A stretch of 64,000 nt of DNA from Exiguobacterium sp. s193 (GTDB lineage: Bacteria > Bacillota > Bacilli > Exiguobacteriales > Exiguobacteriaceae), in contig NZ_JACSMR010000011.1 of assembly GCF_018618755.1 (NCBI RefSeq), forward strand, positions 1 through 64,000, in the 5' to 3' direction. Below the pieces are notes generated by a model, which worked only from the letters and a program-made list of their open reading frames with translations, was not told the DNA's origin and ran no database searches. Each line of letters begins with the position of its first letter. Position 1 is the stretch's first letter. The position numbers and the translations under genes were made by a program. Of this stretch, positions 35,548-44,071 are shown one piece after another.

Positions 35548-37216
35548 AATCCTGATGCTGATATTTATTCTACTTAGTAGTTTACCGACTGCTTTCGCTG
35601 CGGCTGATGCCCAAACGGATGCGTTGTATGTTTCTGTCGGGCAAGCGATCTCCGCTGTGCAGGCAAAAGATCGAACGCTGTTACGCGAACGACTTGATAC
35701 GCTCGAACAACAAGTCAATCAACTCACTGGTTCTGACGAAAAAACCCTGATCGAACAGCGTCTCGCAACGTTAAGCCAGCACGAGCAGGCGTCATTTACG
35801 ACCATCCGTACCGACTTGACGGCTCTGTCGGGCGCCGTCCGAAAGCTCGAGGAGACGTTACGACCCGCGCAAGATGATGCCGCACGCACGCGTTTGCTTG
35901 AGTTACATGACGTGACGAAACAGATGCGTCAAGCAAATCCAACTGAACGGAAGAGTCTCGAACAGACCTTGCTACGGGAATGGACGGCGCGTGAACAAGT
36001 CGTCCGTGAAGAAAGCATCGGTCATTACGGAAAAGTCGAGATGGCACTCGCTGCGATTCGGATTGCCCTTGCCCGTGAGACGTTTGACAAAGCAGAATGG
36101 AACGAAGCACTCGATCAATTTGATACGAGTATCGACTCGTTTGTCGCAGGCGACGTCGTCGCGTCCACGCAACGTGTCGGCTTAGCTGAACTCGTTTCAT
36201 TACTGAATCAAGCGACAGACGCCTTAACAAACGACGACATCAAGCAGGCGAAGTTGACGTTGACATCCTTCATCGCTAAGTGGCCAAGCGGAGAAGGGGA
36301 AGTCCGGACTCGCGATAGTGCACTCTATACGCAAGTCGAAACGGATGTACCGATGTTAGTAGCCCGCTTAAACGGAGAAACGCGTGAATCGACGCGTGCC
36401 GCCTTAGACGAATTGAGTAGATCATTTGAACAGCTTGGGCAACAGACGAGTTATACGTTCATTGATGCGATGCTCGTCATGGTCCGCGAAGGGCTTGAGG
36501 CGTTGTTGATCATCAGTGCCCTCGTCGCCTTAACACGAAAAGCCAAGCTTCGGGGAGAACGTCACATTTGGTTCGGAGCCGTCCTTGGACTCCTCGCAAG
36601 CGGTGTTCTCGCTCTCTGTATCCAATTCTTTTTTGCGACGGCACTCGCAAGTGTCGGACGGGAACAGATTGAAGGCTGGACCGGTCTAGTCGCTGTCCTC
36701 GTCATGGTACTCGTCGGGCACTGGTTACATTCGAAAACGGCCATCGCCTCAAGACAGACACAACTTGCGACAGACGTCTCACGGATGTCTCTTTTCCTCG
36801 TCAGTTTCCTGACGATTTTCCGCGAAGGGGCGGAGACATTACTGTTTTATGTCGGTATGGCACCGGCAATGACCCCGGTCGCATTAGGCGGCGGGATTTT
36901 ACTTGCTGTTGTTTTGATTGGTGTCGGCTCGCTTGCTGTCATCTATTTCGGTGTCCGCCTCCCGATTCGTCAGCTGTTTTTAGGCGCGACGGTCCTGATT
37001 TACGCGATGGCGTTCAAAATACTTGGCGTGAGTTTACATGCGCTGCAATTGACAGGAGTGCTTCCAGTCCATCCGCTGCCGCTGCCTGCCGTCACCTGGA
37101 TCGGATTTTATCCGACACTCGAGACAACGCTACCACAAGTAGTCCTCGGCCTTTTGATTGCTTGGACGGTCGTTCGGAAAATTCGGAAACCGGAACGGTT
37201 GAGACAAGTTTCTTAA
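35531..37216 (+). CDS. efeU: FTR1-family ferrous/ferric iron permease EfeU
   Basis: 561 residues from the ATG at 35531 (signal MRFLPKILMLIFILLSS), preceded by AAAGGGGGG. An extracytoplasmic helical region fills about 25-315. The FTR1 membrane part follows, with two REGxE motifs: VREGLEALLIISAL near 328 and FREGAETLLFYVG near 440. These Glu-rich helices carry iron across the membrane. The N-terminal extracytoplasmic extension is typical of Gram-positive EfeU. It is the last gene of a Fur-controlled operon. Confidence 0.92.
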   Translation: MRFLPKILMLIFILLSSLPTAFAAADAQTDALYVSVGQAISAVQAKDRTLLRERLDTLEQQVNQLTGSDEKTLIEQRLATLSQHEQASFTTIRTDLTALSGAVRKLEETLRPAQDDAARTRLLELHDVTKQMRQANPTERKSLEQTLLREWTAREQVVREESIGHYGKVEMALAAIRIALARETFDKAEWNEALDQFDTSIDSFVAGDVVASTQRVGLAELVSLLNQATDALTNDDIKQAKLTLTSFIAKWPSGEGEVRTRDSALYTQVETDVPMLVARLNGETRESTRAALDELSRSFEQLGQQTSYTFIDAMLVMVREGLEALLIISALVALTRKAKLRGERHIWFGAVLGLLASGVLALCIQFFFATALASVGREQIEGWTGLVAVLVMVLVGHWLHSKTAIASRQTQLATDVSRMSLFLVSFLTIFREGAETLLFYVGMAPAMTPVALGGGILLAVVLIGVGSLAVIYFGVRLPIRQLFLGATVLIYAMAFKILGVSLHALQLTGVLPVHPLPLPAVTWIGFYPTLETTLPQVVLGLLIAWTVVRKIRKPERLRQVS

Positions 37217-37234
37217 GCAGTTTTTAATATCCAT

Positions 37235-37259
37235 GTTTTATTCATTATGTTTCGGGAAT
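37235..37259 (+). promoter_or_regulatory. SigB-type promoter of the YflT-domain gene
   Basis: GTTTTA (37235-37240), a 13-base spacer and GGGAAT (37254-37259) match the general stress SigB pattern (GTTTAA, 12-15, GGGTAT). It lies 52 bp before the start codon of a stress-protein family gene. Confidence 0.8.
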
Positions 37260-37310
37260 AACTTTATATCGGAGTAGCCATTTCGGCTGATATAAAGGAG
37301 ATGAACAGCG

Positions 37311-37772
37311 ATGATTGAAACACGTATTGTCCGTGACATGACTGCCGTTGATGCAGAGGTAACGAGCTTGAAGTCAGGCGGGTATTCAAATAAACAGATT
37401 TACATTTTCGCAAAAGACGAGGAACTGGCGGAACGGATTGCAAACGATACACAGACGCTTCCTTATCGCGTCACGAAAAAATCGTTCTTTGAGACACTGA
37501 TGGCAGCTGTCCGTACTAATCGTAAAGACCGGATTGCCCAGCTGTCTGAGCTCGGGATGACAAAAGATGTCGCGGAGAGCCTAGAAGACGAAGTCCGGCA
37601 TGGACATATCGTCATCGTCGGTTCAAAATCAGATCTCATCAATCCAGCATACGCGGCGTCATATGTCGCAGATGAACCGAATGACTATGGTGCCGGCGTC
37701 CCGAAACTTGCGGATGAAGAAACGACGACGACGTTACCTGCTGACCAAAATGTAAAACTGAAAAAAGATTGA
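37311..37772 (+). CDS. General stress protein with YflT (GsiB17M-like) domain
   Basis: 153 residues behind AAGGAGATG. The N-terminal half (TVDAEVTSLKSGGYS-like, here AVDAEVTSLKSGGYSNKQIY) is the heat-induced stress protein YflT domain; the acidic C-terminus is variable. YflT is a SigB regulon member in B. subtilis, and a SigB-type promoter is present here, which supports the call. Molecular role unknown. Confidence 0.85.
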   Translation: MIETRIVRDMTAVDAEVTSLKSGGYSNKQIYIFAKDEELAERIANDTQTLPYRVTKKSFFETLMAAVRTNRKDRIAQLSELGMTKDVAESLEDEVRHGHIVIVGSKSDLINPAYAASYVADEPNDYGAGVPKLADEETTTTLPADQNVKLKKD

Positions 37773-37777
37773 ACCAC

Positions 37778-37813
37778 AAAAAAACGGGTTTGCTTCTGCA
37801 AATCCGTTTTTTT
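37778..37813. terminator. Intrinsic terminator
   Basis: AAAAACGGGTTTGC pairs with GCAAATCCGTTTTT; A and T runs on both sides make it usable in both directions. Confidence 0.88.
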
Positions 37814-37833
37814 GTATGGGGAATTTTTTATTT

Positions 37834-38001
37834 TCAACTCGATGTTTGCATTTTATCGTGTTGCGCTAAGCGAGTCTCTAATCGTACGGCGACAGTTGTA
37901 TGTTCCACACGTTGATACAGTTGTTCCAGTTGAACGATATGATTGCGTGTCTTAAGACGTTTCCACTTGTGTGCATTGCGTTTTTTCGACAGTAACATCA
38001 T
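37834..38001 (-). CDS. Small basic protein (55 aa), uncharacterised
   Basis: ATG at 38001 lies five bases after GGAGG (an immediately following ATG is also possible). The product is strongly basic at the N-terminus (MMLLSKKRNAHKWKRLKTR) and then helical (IVQLEQLYQRVEHTTVAVRL). TGA at 37834-37836. No family recognised; it might bind nucleic acid. Confidence 0.6.
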   Translation of the reverse strand: MMLLSKKRNAHKWKRLKTRNHIVQLEQLYQRVEHTTVAVRLETRLAQHDKMQTSS

Positions 38002-38062
38002 CGCCACCTCCAAATAGTTGCCTTAACTGAACTACTCGAAATATTCCCCGACGGTTCAATCC

Positions 38063-38599
38063 TTAAACGTAAACCTCTGACATTTTTTGACGGAAGGCAT
38101 CGATTTCTGTTAAAGCCTCTTGGTCATGTGCGACATCTCCCGGTGCGTTGCCTTCTGCTAAGATGGCCGTTTCGAGTCGTGCCCCAAGGAATTCAGCGAT
38201 GTGTTCGAACTGCATGACGAGCGCCTGTCCTTTTACTTTCGGATCATCGCCACCGACGGCAATCAAGTGGAATCGTTTCCCCTGCATCCGCTCCCGAAAG
38301 CGTAAATCCTCGTCTCGAAGGGATTCACTGAAGCGATCGATAAAAAGTTTCATCTTCGTCGACATCGAGTACCAGTAAATCGGGGTGATGAAGACGATAT
38401 CTTCATGTTGCAACATCTGTTCGACGATACGCCGGTAATCATCGCCGATTGGTAAAAATCCACCGTGGTGCCGCCGGTCTTCAACCGGTTGGATCATCAG
38501 GTTGGCGAGGTCGACCGACTCGTGAGGAATCCCCTCAAGCGCGTGCACACCCAACCACTCACTGTTTCCTTTTCTAGAACTGCCGTAAATCGTATACAT
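38063..38599 (-). CDS. Flavodoxin-fold NAD(P)H-dependent FMN oxidoreductase
   Basis: 178 residues from the ATG at 38599 (MYTIYGSSRKGNSEWLG), which follows AAAGGAGATGG; upstream in-frame residues are not conserved. The first loop GSSRKGNS binds the FMN phosphate, and ITPIYWYSMSTKMKLFIDRF near 85 is the flavin-side PxYxxxxxxxxKxxxDR motif. Likely reduces quinones, azo compounds or flavin. It is divergent from a winged-helix-like gene with a palindrome between. Confidence 0.87.
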   Translation of the reverse strand: MYTIYGSSRKGNSEWLGVHALEGIPHESVDLANLMIQPVEDRRHHGGFLPIGDDYRRIVEQMLQHEDIVFITPIYWYSMSTKMKLFIDRFSESLRDEDLRFRERMQGKRFHLIAVGGDDPKVKGQALVMQFEHIAEFLGARLETAILAEGNAPGDVAHDQEALTEIDAFRQKMSEVYV

Positions 38600-38681
38600 C
38601 TTCGTTCCATCTCCTTTAGTTCTCACTATTTGTCCATTGTAGGGCAGACCGGAGAAGGAAATAAACTGATTTGCTCGGTTT

Positions 38682-38699
38682 GATGGTTTTGAAACCATC
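38682..38699. promoter_or_regulatory. Palindrome in a divergent intergenic region, candidate operator
   Basis: GATGGTTT (38682-38689), TG, AAACCATC (38692-38699): eight-base perfect arms in the 151-bp space between the FMN oxidoreductase and the 222-aa protein genes. Confidence 0.5.
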
Positions 38700-38750
38700 G
38701 ATTGCGGAAAAAGACTAACAGCATAATCGGAACAGAGGAGGAATAGCCGG

Positions 38751-39419
38751 ATGGAAAGAAGTACCTTGATTGCATTAGAGAAACACTTATACGCGATCCA
38801 TCATGATTTTGACGGTCTTGCACGCCTGATTACAAAAAAATTGATTCATTTAAGCCAGGTCGCGGCCTCTGTCGAACATTTTCGGCGAATGAGCTTTGAT
38901 ATTTATAAAACGCGCGAGTCGATCGGACAAATCTCGCCTCAAGTCCTTTACGAGACGGCACTGGATTATGAAGATTGGCTCGACGAAGAATTTGACGAGA
39001 TTCCTGCCAGTTGGCAAATCAGTCGGGAAGAGGATCGGGCGCTTGAGCAATTATGGTGGTTCGAATTTTTCCGGATTCAAGCAGAACTCGAAGAATGGCT
39101 CAGTCTTTACTTAATTCGACGGATTCGGGAAGACATCCGTTACGTCCCGCCCGTCATCGAAAAGAATGCTTATGCACTTTCGGATGACGCCCGGCACGTC
39201 TTCTGGCGTTTGTTGCAACGGTCCGTCGCCAAACCTTCGTCAAAAATCAATGCCAACCAATTGACGTGCCGGATGGGGATCGCAGAAATCGCCCGTTGCG
39301 CCCGCTTGAATCAAGAACGGACAGAACGGGCAATCGATGAATTGACGACACGCGGCATCATCTCGATCCTTGAAGAGAACGAAAAGATGAAGTTACATGT
39401 CCGCCTGCAAGTGATTTAA
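38751..39419 (+). CDS. Hypothetical protein with winged-helix-like C-terminus
   Basis: 222 residues, helical. The C-terminal 60 residues (NQLTCRMGIAEIARCARLN, then QERTERAIDELTTRGIISIL and a strand KLHVRLQVI) look like a DNA-binding winged helix. The N-terminal 150 residues have no recognised domain. It is divergent from the FMN oxidoreductase gene with an inverted repeat between them, so it may be its regulator; this is inference. Its 3' end overlaps the convergent hydrolase gene by 27 bp. Confidence 0.6.
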   Translation: MERSTLIALEKHLYAIHHDFDGLARLITKKLIHLSQVAASVEHFRRMSFDIYKTRESIGQISPQVLYETALDYEDWLDEEFDEIPASWQISREEDRALEQLWWFEFFRIQAELEEWLSLYLIRRIREDIRYVPPVIEKNAYALSDDARHVFWRLLQRSVAKPSSKINANQLTCRMGIAEIARCARLNQERTERAIDELTTRGIISILEENEKMKLHVRLQVI

Positions 39420-40253
39420 CCGAATGAACCGTTCAATCATTCGTTCATCGTGTCTTGCCGAGGGGCCAATCCAAATCAAGTGGCCAGGACTTTTCGATTC
39501 GATGAACTGGGCATGGGGAATCATCCGTTGTGTATAGACGGCATGCTCAAAAGGAACGGCGCGGTCTGCTTTCGAATGAACGATCAACACGGGGCAGGTA
39601 ATCGCCCGAAGTGTTTGCTGCTCGAGTTGCTGTGTGATATCAAATAAGACGCCGCGTCCCGGTCCATTTTGAAGACCGACCGCATAAAGGAGTTGCTCGT
39701 CTTCCGGCGTCAACTGAGCGCGGATGTCGTTTCGTTGTAAAAGACTTGTCATCTCGACCATGCGGACAGCGGCTTCCTGTGGAAATTTTTTAAGTTTATC
39801 TTTAACATAGTTCCAAAGCACCCACTGGATAAAGTGAAGGGGACGCTGCATCAGCGGCTGAACCAATACCGTCTTATAGGGAAGCGAAAGGTCATGTGAC
39901 ATCGCACACGCGAGGACAAGCGAATCGACGGCTGGATTTCGGCTTGCGAGTGCGAGTGCAGTCGGTCCACCTGCAGAAATGCCGTAAACGGTATAGGACG
40001 TAAATCCCCGTGAGTGCATCCAGCCTTTATAAAATGCCGCTAGTTGGTCAGGAGACTCCGCTACCCGTAGCGGAGTTTTTCCATATCCAGGACGTGAAGG
40101 GACAATGACCCGGTAGCCCGCTTCAATCAGTTGTTCGACATGATAGATTTCCCGGTAATCGGATTGTGTCCCGTGAATCAACAAAATGATTGGACCGGTC
40201 CCACTATCTCGGTAATCAAATGAATGACCTTGCCATTCTGTGATTAAATGCAT
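39393..40253 (-). CDS. Alpha/beta hydrolase
   Basis: 286 residues. LLIHGTQSDYREI near 30 is the oxyanion region, VYGISAGGPTALALA near 98 holds the nucleophile Ser (GxSxG as GISAG), VHSKADRAVP near 232 the Asp, and KSPGHLIWIG near 262 the His. The triad is complete. Substrate unknown. Convergent with, and overlapping, the 222-aa gene. Confidence 0.87.
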   Translation of the reverse strand: MHLITEWQGHSFDYRDSGTGPIILLIHGTQSDYREIYHVEQLIEAGYRVIVPSRPGYGKTPLRVAESPDQLAAFYKGWMHSRGFTSYTVYGISAGGPTALALASRNPAVDSLVLACAMSHDLSLPYKTVLVQPLMQRPLHFIQWVLWNYVKDKLKKFPQEAAVRMVEMTSLLQRNDIRAQLTPEDEQLLYAVGLQNGPGRGVLFDITQQLEQQTLRAITCPVLIVHSKADRAVPFEHAVYTQRMIPHAQFIESKSPGHLIWIGPSARHDERMIERFIRLNHLQADM

Positions 40254-40367
40254 CCAAATTCTCCTAACGATATAAATTTTTCCAATTTATTGTTAATATC
40301 ATGTGTCATTTACGGTATACTCAAAAGTATAATCCAATATCTTGAAGATAGGAAATGAGGATGTCCT

Positions 40368-41372
40368 GTGACTATTGAAAAATTATCAAACCGTGATCGT
40401 CTGCTGGCTGTCCGAGAAATTTTTGAAAAAAAATCAGATGAAGAAACAACGTTGACGCTTGAAGAGTTGAGCGTTGAATTATCGAAACGTGGCTTGATTG
40501 AAAAATTATCACGCAAGTCACTTAAGGATGACATCGATGCCTTGGCACGGTCAGGATTTGACGTCGTAAAAGAAGAGACCAAAAATGGACTGGCGACGCC
40601 CTATCACCTCGTCAGTAGACGGTTTGAGCACCATCAGCTCCGACTACTCGTCGATGCGATCGCGAGTGCCAAATTCATCTCAGAAAGCGAGACGACGGCG
40701 CTCGTGCGGACTATTCAGTCGTTGACGAGTGAACGGCTCGCAAAAACATTGAATCCCGTCATCCATACCGTCAAAAAACCAAAAGGCAGTATCCCGTTTT
40801 CGATTGATACGATTCAAAATGCCATCACGGAGCAAGAAATCATCAGCTTCCAGTACCAAGGGAAGTTTAATGAACGGACGCGGAAATTCGAGTTACGGCG
40901 CGATGGCGAATTTTATCTGGTCACCCCGGCCCACTTGATCGTCGATAACGGAAACTATTACTTGATTGGACGTGACGAACGGTTACAACAGATTCGGACG
41001 TACCGCGTCGACCGGATCGTCCAGTGCAGCGTGTTCGAACCGACCGATAGACCGGTCGAGGTGGATCCGACTTACTTAAGTAATATGTTCAACATGTATG
41101 GTGGGGAAGAAGAACAATTGACGTTGAAATTCCACGAAAGTGTCATGCCGACTGTTGTCGACCGGTTTGGAACAGAAATCCGGTGCCGCCGGATTGAAGA
41201 AAATTGGTTCGAAGTCAAGGTCAGCGCTTTGTTCTCGGAAGGATTCATGATTTGGTTGATTCAGTTCGCCAATCAAGCAGAAATCATCGAACCGGTCGTC
41301 CGACGTGACGCGTTTCGGGCGAAGGTTTTGCAGTTAGCCGAAGTGTACCAACACGATTCACTCGTAAAGTAA
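40368..41372 (+). CDS. WYL-domain transcriptional regulator
   Basis: 334 residues, GTG start after ATGAGGATG. An N-terminal DeoR-like helix-turn-helix (about 25-75, LSVELSKRGLIEKLSRKSL) is followed by the WYL domain (about 140-225), with the ligand pocket residues in RDGEFYLVTPAHLIVDNGNY and YRVDRI. A C-terminal WCX-like extension ends the protein. WYL regulators sense nucleic acid or nucleotide ligands and sometimes control phage defence, but no defence genes are adjacent here. Confidence 0.87.
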   Translation: MTIEKLSNRDRLLAVREIFEKKSDEETTLTLEELSVELSKRGLIEKLSRKSLKDDIDALARSGFDVVKEETKNGLATPYHLVSRRFEHHQLRLLVDAIASAKFISESETTALVRTIQSLTSERLAKTLNPVIHTVKKPKGSIPFSIDTIQNAITEQEIISFQYQGKFNERTRKFELRRDGEFYLVTPAHLIVDNGNYYLIGRDERLQQIRTYRVDRIVQCSVFEPTDRPVEVDPTYLSNMFNMYGGEEEQLTLKFHESVMPTVVDRFGTEIRCRRIEENWFEVKVSALFSEGFMIWLIQFANQAEIIEPVVRRDAFRAKVLQLAEVYQHDSLVK

Positions 41373-41377
41373 CGAAG

Positions 41378-41412
41378 AAAAAGTGTCTTTACATCGTAGA
41401 GACACTTTTTTG
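41378..41412 (+). terminator. Intrinsic terminator
   Basis: AAAGTGTCTT pairs with GAGACACTTT and is followed by a T run. Confidence 0.85.
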
Positions 41413-41504
41413 TCGTTTTTTGTCGGATATTCATATTTGAATATTTTATGGGGACTTTTCCGTCTACTATTAAGGGTATCTGATACTTATGTAGGAGGAA
41501 CGAT

Positions 41505-41831
41505 ATGCTCCAGATGGAAAAGCGACGTACACGCGACTGGGTCGATGGACTAATGTATCTATTCTTCATTTGTCTGTCCTATATATCGTGGTACTTATTA
41601 TTTATTTTCGCCTTTAACTTATTATTTACGGAAGACCTATTGGAATCGATGGATATCGTCATCTTTGGTTTTAGTCCGTTATTCGCACTAGCCATCACGG
41701 TTTTTTCGATTCGTCTCTTAAAACGACACGGACGCCCGCGACATACACCGGTGATTCTTGGGATTTATGCTCTTTCGACGGGAATTTTACTTTATTACTC
41801 GATCGTCTATTCGCTCTTGCCGCGGATTTAA
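41505..41831 (+). CDS. Small membrane protein, 108 aa
   Basis: Three hydrophobic helices at about 15-40, 52-70 and 82-105. A TAGGAGGAACG site precedes the ATG. A CTTTTC/13/GGGTAT sequence ending at about 41480 resembles a weak SigB promoter. No recognised family. Confidence 0.6.
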   Translation: MLQMEKRRTRDWVDGLMYLFFICLSYISWYLLFIFAFNLLFTEDLLESMDIVIFGFSPLFALAITVFSIRLLKRHGRPRHTPVILGIYALSTGILLYYSIVYSLLPRI

Positions 41832-41900
41832 CGAAACTTGCATCGGACCGCTATTTGGAATATGCTACGCTTATAGTCTATGCAAATGAGGGGGGATACG

Positions 41901-42011
41901 ATGAACACACAGTATATCCTCGACTGGATGCCACTGTTGATTCCCGTCGGCGCGATCGTTTTTATTGTCGTCATCGCACGGAAAGCGTCTAAAATTGATT
42001 CGTCTAAATGA
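41901..42011 (+). CDS. Small single-pass membrane peptide (36 aa)
   Basis: ATG at 41901 after GAGGGGGG; TGA at 42009-42011. The product has one helix (WMPLLIPVGAIVFIVVIA) and a basic tail (RKASKIDSSK). A terminator begins at its stop codon. Composition and signals resemble the 33-aa peptide at 6.4 kb, but the sequences differ. Confidence 0.6.
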   Translation: MNTQYILDWMPLLIPVGAIVFIVVIARKASKIDSSK

Positions 42012-42050
42012 AAAATCTCCAATCTCTTTCGCAGAGATGGAGATTTTTTT
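42011..42050. terminator. Bidirectional intrinsic terminator
   Basis: AAAAATCTCC pairs with GGAGATTTTT; it overlaps the end of the convergent YebA-like gene. Confidence 0.85.
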
Positions 42051-43026
42051 ATCGTTCGATGCGTTGGCGGACTTGTTGGCGGAAAACGTGTAAGTCGTAA
42101 GCGGGCTCGCTCTGACTAAACTCAATCCCATCAATCAGCCGGGTATTGCGTTCGACTTCCGGGAACTCGATCCGTTCGAGCCACTCGTATGTCGTCTCAT
42201 CCCGTTTCCGCGGAAATGCGTGTTCGAGTTGGGAGGCGATTTTGAGCAGCGGATGATGACTTTGTTTTTTGACCGCAGCCTGCCGCACTTTAGCGGGAGG
42301 GCGGATTGCCTCTTCGTATTCCGCTGTAACAACACGACGTTTTCTGACGACGTACACCGTCACGATGACAATGACTAAAGCGAGGAGAAGACCGAACAGG
42401 TTCAAGAATTCGAGTGTGCCTGAGCTCATCGTCGCTTGTTTGACCGATTCGATCGGTTTTACTTCACTGAAGTCAGCACCCGTTTGTGTCTTTTTATCAA
42501 TCAGTTCAGCAAGCGGTATCGTCCAAGTGAAGAGCGACCCGAAGGCTTCGAGCGCCGGGCGCATCAAATTCGCGACGGAGCCGAAGAATGTCTCCTTGAC
42601 GAGGCGAATGAGAAAGACGAGCAAGAAACTTACACTCAGCGCAAGCGAAAGACTTAAGAAAATTCGGCGCCACTCGACGAGGTGTTGTTTCAAAAAAGGA
42701 ATCAGAAACAAAAGCGTTAGTAACAAATAGGCACCGGGTGAAGGCGTCAATCCCGGATACAACAAACTGATCCCGACGAAACCAGCACCGGTCAGCGCGA
42801 AGCGGTATTCGAAATCAATCGTCTCGAGAACGGCAGCAAGCGCTGTCGCGAGTAACAAAAGAATACTTGCGACCGGTGAAAAATAAAAGATTATGCAAGC
42901 AGTCAGAAGTTGTAAACTGATGCGGATTTTACGGACAGGAATCAAAGCGAAGACCGGGAAAACAAGCAAGAAAAGTAAAGAGGTCTGCAATAGACTGATG
43001 ACGAGTAACCACCAAACAAACATCAT
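42049..43026 (-). CDS. YebA-like membrane protein without a visible transglutaminase core
   Basis: 325 residues from the ATG at 43026 (ATGA overlap with the DUF58 stop). About five membrane helices fill residues 5-150, one more lies near 220, and a cytoplasmic tail (TTYEWLERIEFPEVERN, FRQQVRQRIER) resembles DUF4129. In B. subtilis the equivalent YebA is much longer and carries a transglutaminase-like domain between these parts; here that region is missing. It is the third gene of a MoxR-DUF58 operon. Confidence 0.65.
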   Translation of the reverse strand: MMFVWWLLVISLLQTSLLFLLVFPVFALIPVRKIRISLQLLTACIIFYFSPVASILLLLATALAAVLETIDFEYRFALTGAGFVGISLLYPGLTPSPGAYLLLTLLFLIPFLKQHLVEWRRIFLSLSLALSVSFLLVFLIRLVKETFFGSVANLMRPALEAFGSLFTWTIPLAELIDKKTQTGADFSEVKPIESVKQATMSSGTLEFLNLFGLLLALVIVIVTVYVVRKRRVVTAEYEEAIRPPAKVRQAAVKKQSHHPLLKIASQLEHAFPRKRDETTYEWLERIEFPEVERNTRLIDGIEFSQSEPAYDLHVFRQQVRQRIER

Positions 43027-44069
43027 GCGCTCACCCATTTCTGCCGATGACCAAGATGGATTTCCGCGGTCGTAGACGGAACGACTCGTTTAAGGCGCTT
43101 CGTGAAGTAGCGACGCTCAAAGGGTAAGTCGTACTCCGAAATCCGGGCGAGGCACTCCATCGTCCGTAAAAATTGTTCTTTCCCCCGACCGGACGGGACG
43201 TGATACCATTGCCCCTCACGGTTGACCATCGAAATCCATAAGCTGTATGAAGCCTCTTGCTGTTCGAGCTCACGGATGATCGTTGCTGCCCGCGACAAAA
43301 GTTTCTCGAAATCACTCCGTAAAGACAGACCGTTACTCGATAGACCATCGATGATGATGGCATAATCGTGGTTCCGCATCCGGTCATATTGATAGGAATA
43401 CAGCTCACCTGTCTTAGCATAGGCAGACCAATAGATGGTTTTAGCATCCCCGGCGTACGGAATGACGGAATGAAAACTTGATCGGTCCGTAAAGGGACTT
43501 GAGCGGTCGAGCGTCTCGCCTGGCATTTGCCGTTCGTTCCATTCGACGGAAGCAGGGGCGAAGTCAGGGAAGACGTAACCGAGTTGTTGAATCGGTAACG
43601 TCACATACAACGTTACTGTATGAAACGGGTCAGAAATCATCAGGTCAAACGACTGAATCCGAATCGTTCCGCGGTGCGCAGCGATGACTTCGATTTCAAA
43701 CGGGACGATTTCATTTTTACCGACGAGGAGGTGATGGCGCCAAAATTGACTACCGGCGCCGTCGATCCGGACTTGTTCCCCAAGCAATCCGGAAATGGTC
43801 ACTTTCCCAAGCGGAAATTTTGTCGGGTTTTCGAGTGTGAAGGGGATGGCGAAGGAATCGTCCCGGAACGCACGCATCGTCTCAAGCAACTCGACATTGA
43901 TCCGGCGGCCCATGTACTCGAGATACATCGGCATGTACCAGCCGTACAAGACATAGGCGGCAAGAATGCCCGCAAGCAGTAAGGAACCGTATAGCGCACT
44001 AAATAGACCGGTGACCCCGACAAGGAATAAGAAGACGGGATGAAAGGCTCTCGGTGTAATCAATTGCAT
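43023..44069 (-). CDS. yeaD: DUF58 (vWA-like) protein, YeaD-like
   Basis: 348 residues. Two membrane helices at about 10-45 precede a beta-rich region and the DUF58 core, FTDRSSFHSVIPYAGDAKTIYWSAYAKTG (in part) near 200, whose RxYxxGDxxRxIdW-type motif is seen here in altered form. DUF58 proteins are cotranscribed with MoxR ATPases and are thought to work with them in envelope processes. It starts 2 bp after the MoxR stop. Confidence 0.82.
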   Translation of the reverse strand: MQLITPRAFHPVFLFLVGVTGLFSALYGSLLLAGILAAYVLYGWYMPMYLEYMGRRINVELLETMRAFRDDSFAIPFTLENPTKFPLGKVTISGLLGEQVRIDGAGSQFWRHHLLVGKNEIVPFEIEVIAAHRGTIRIQSFDLMISDPFHTVTLYVTLPIQQLGYVFPDFAPASVEWNERQMPGETLDRSSPFTDRSSFHSVIPYAGDAKTIYWSAYAKTGELYSYQYDRMRNHDYAIIIDGLSSNGLSLRSDFEKLLSRAATIIRELEQQEASYSLWISMVNREGQWYHVPSGRGKEQFLRTMECLARISEYDLPFERRYFTKRLKRVVPSTTAEIHLGHRQKWVSA

Positions 44070-44071
44070 GG

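Noticed and set aside
40368-41372. WYL regulator as a marker of a defence island
   Set aside because: Neighbours are a hydrolase, small membrane proteins and a MoxR operon; no nuclease, methylase or other defence gene is near.
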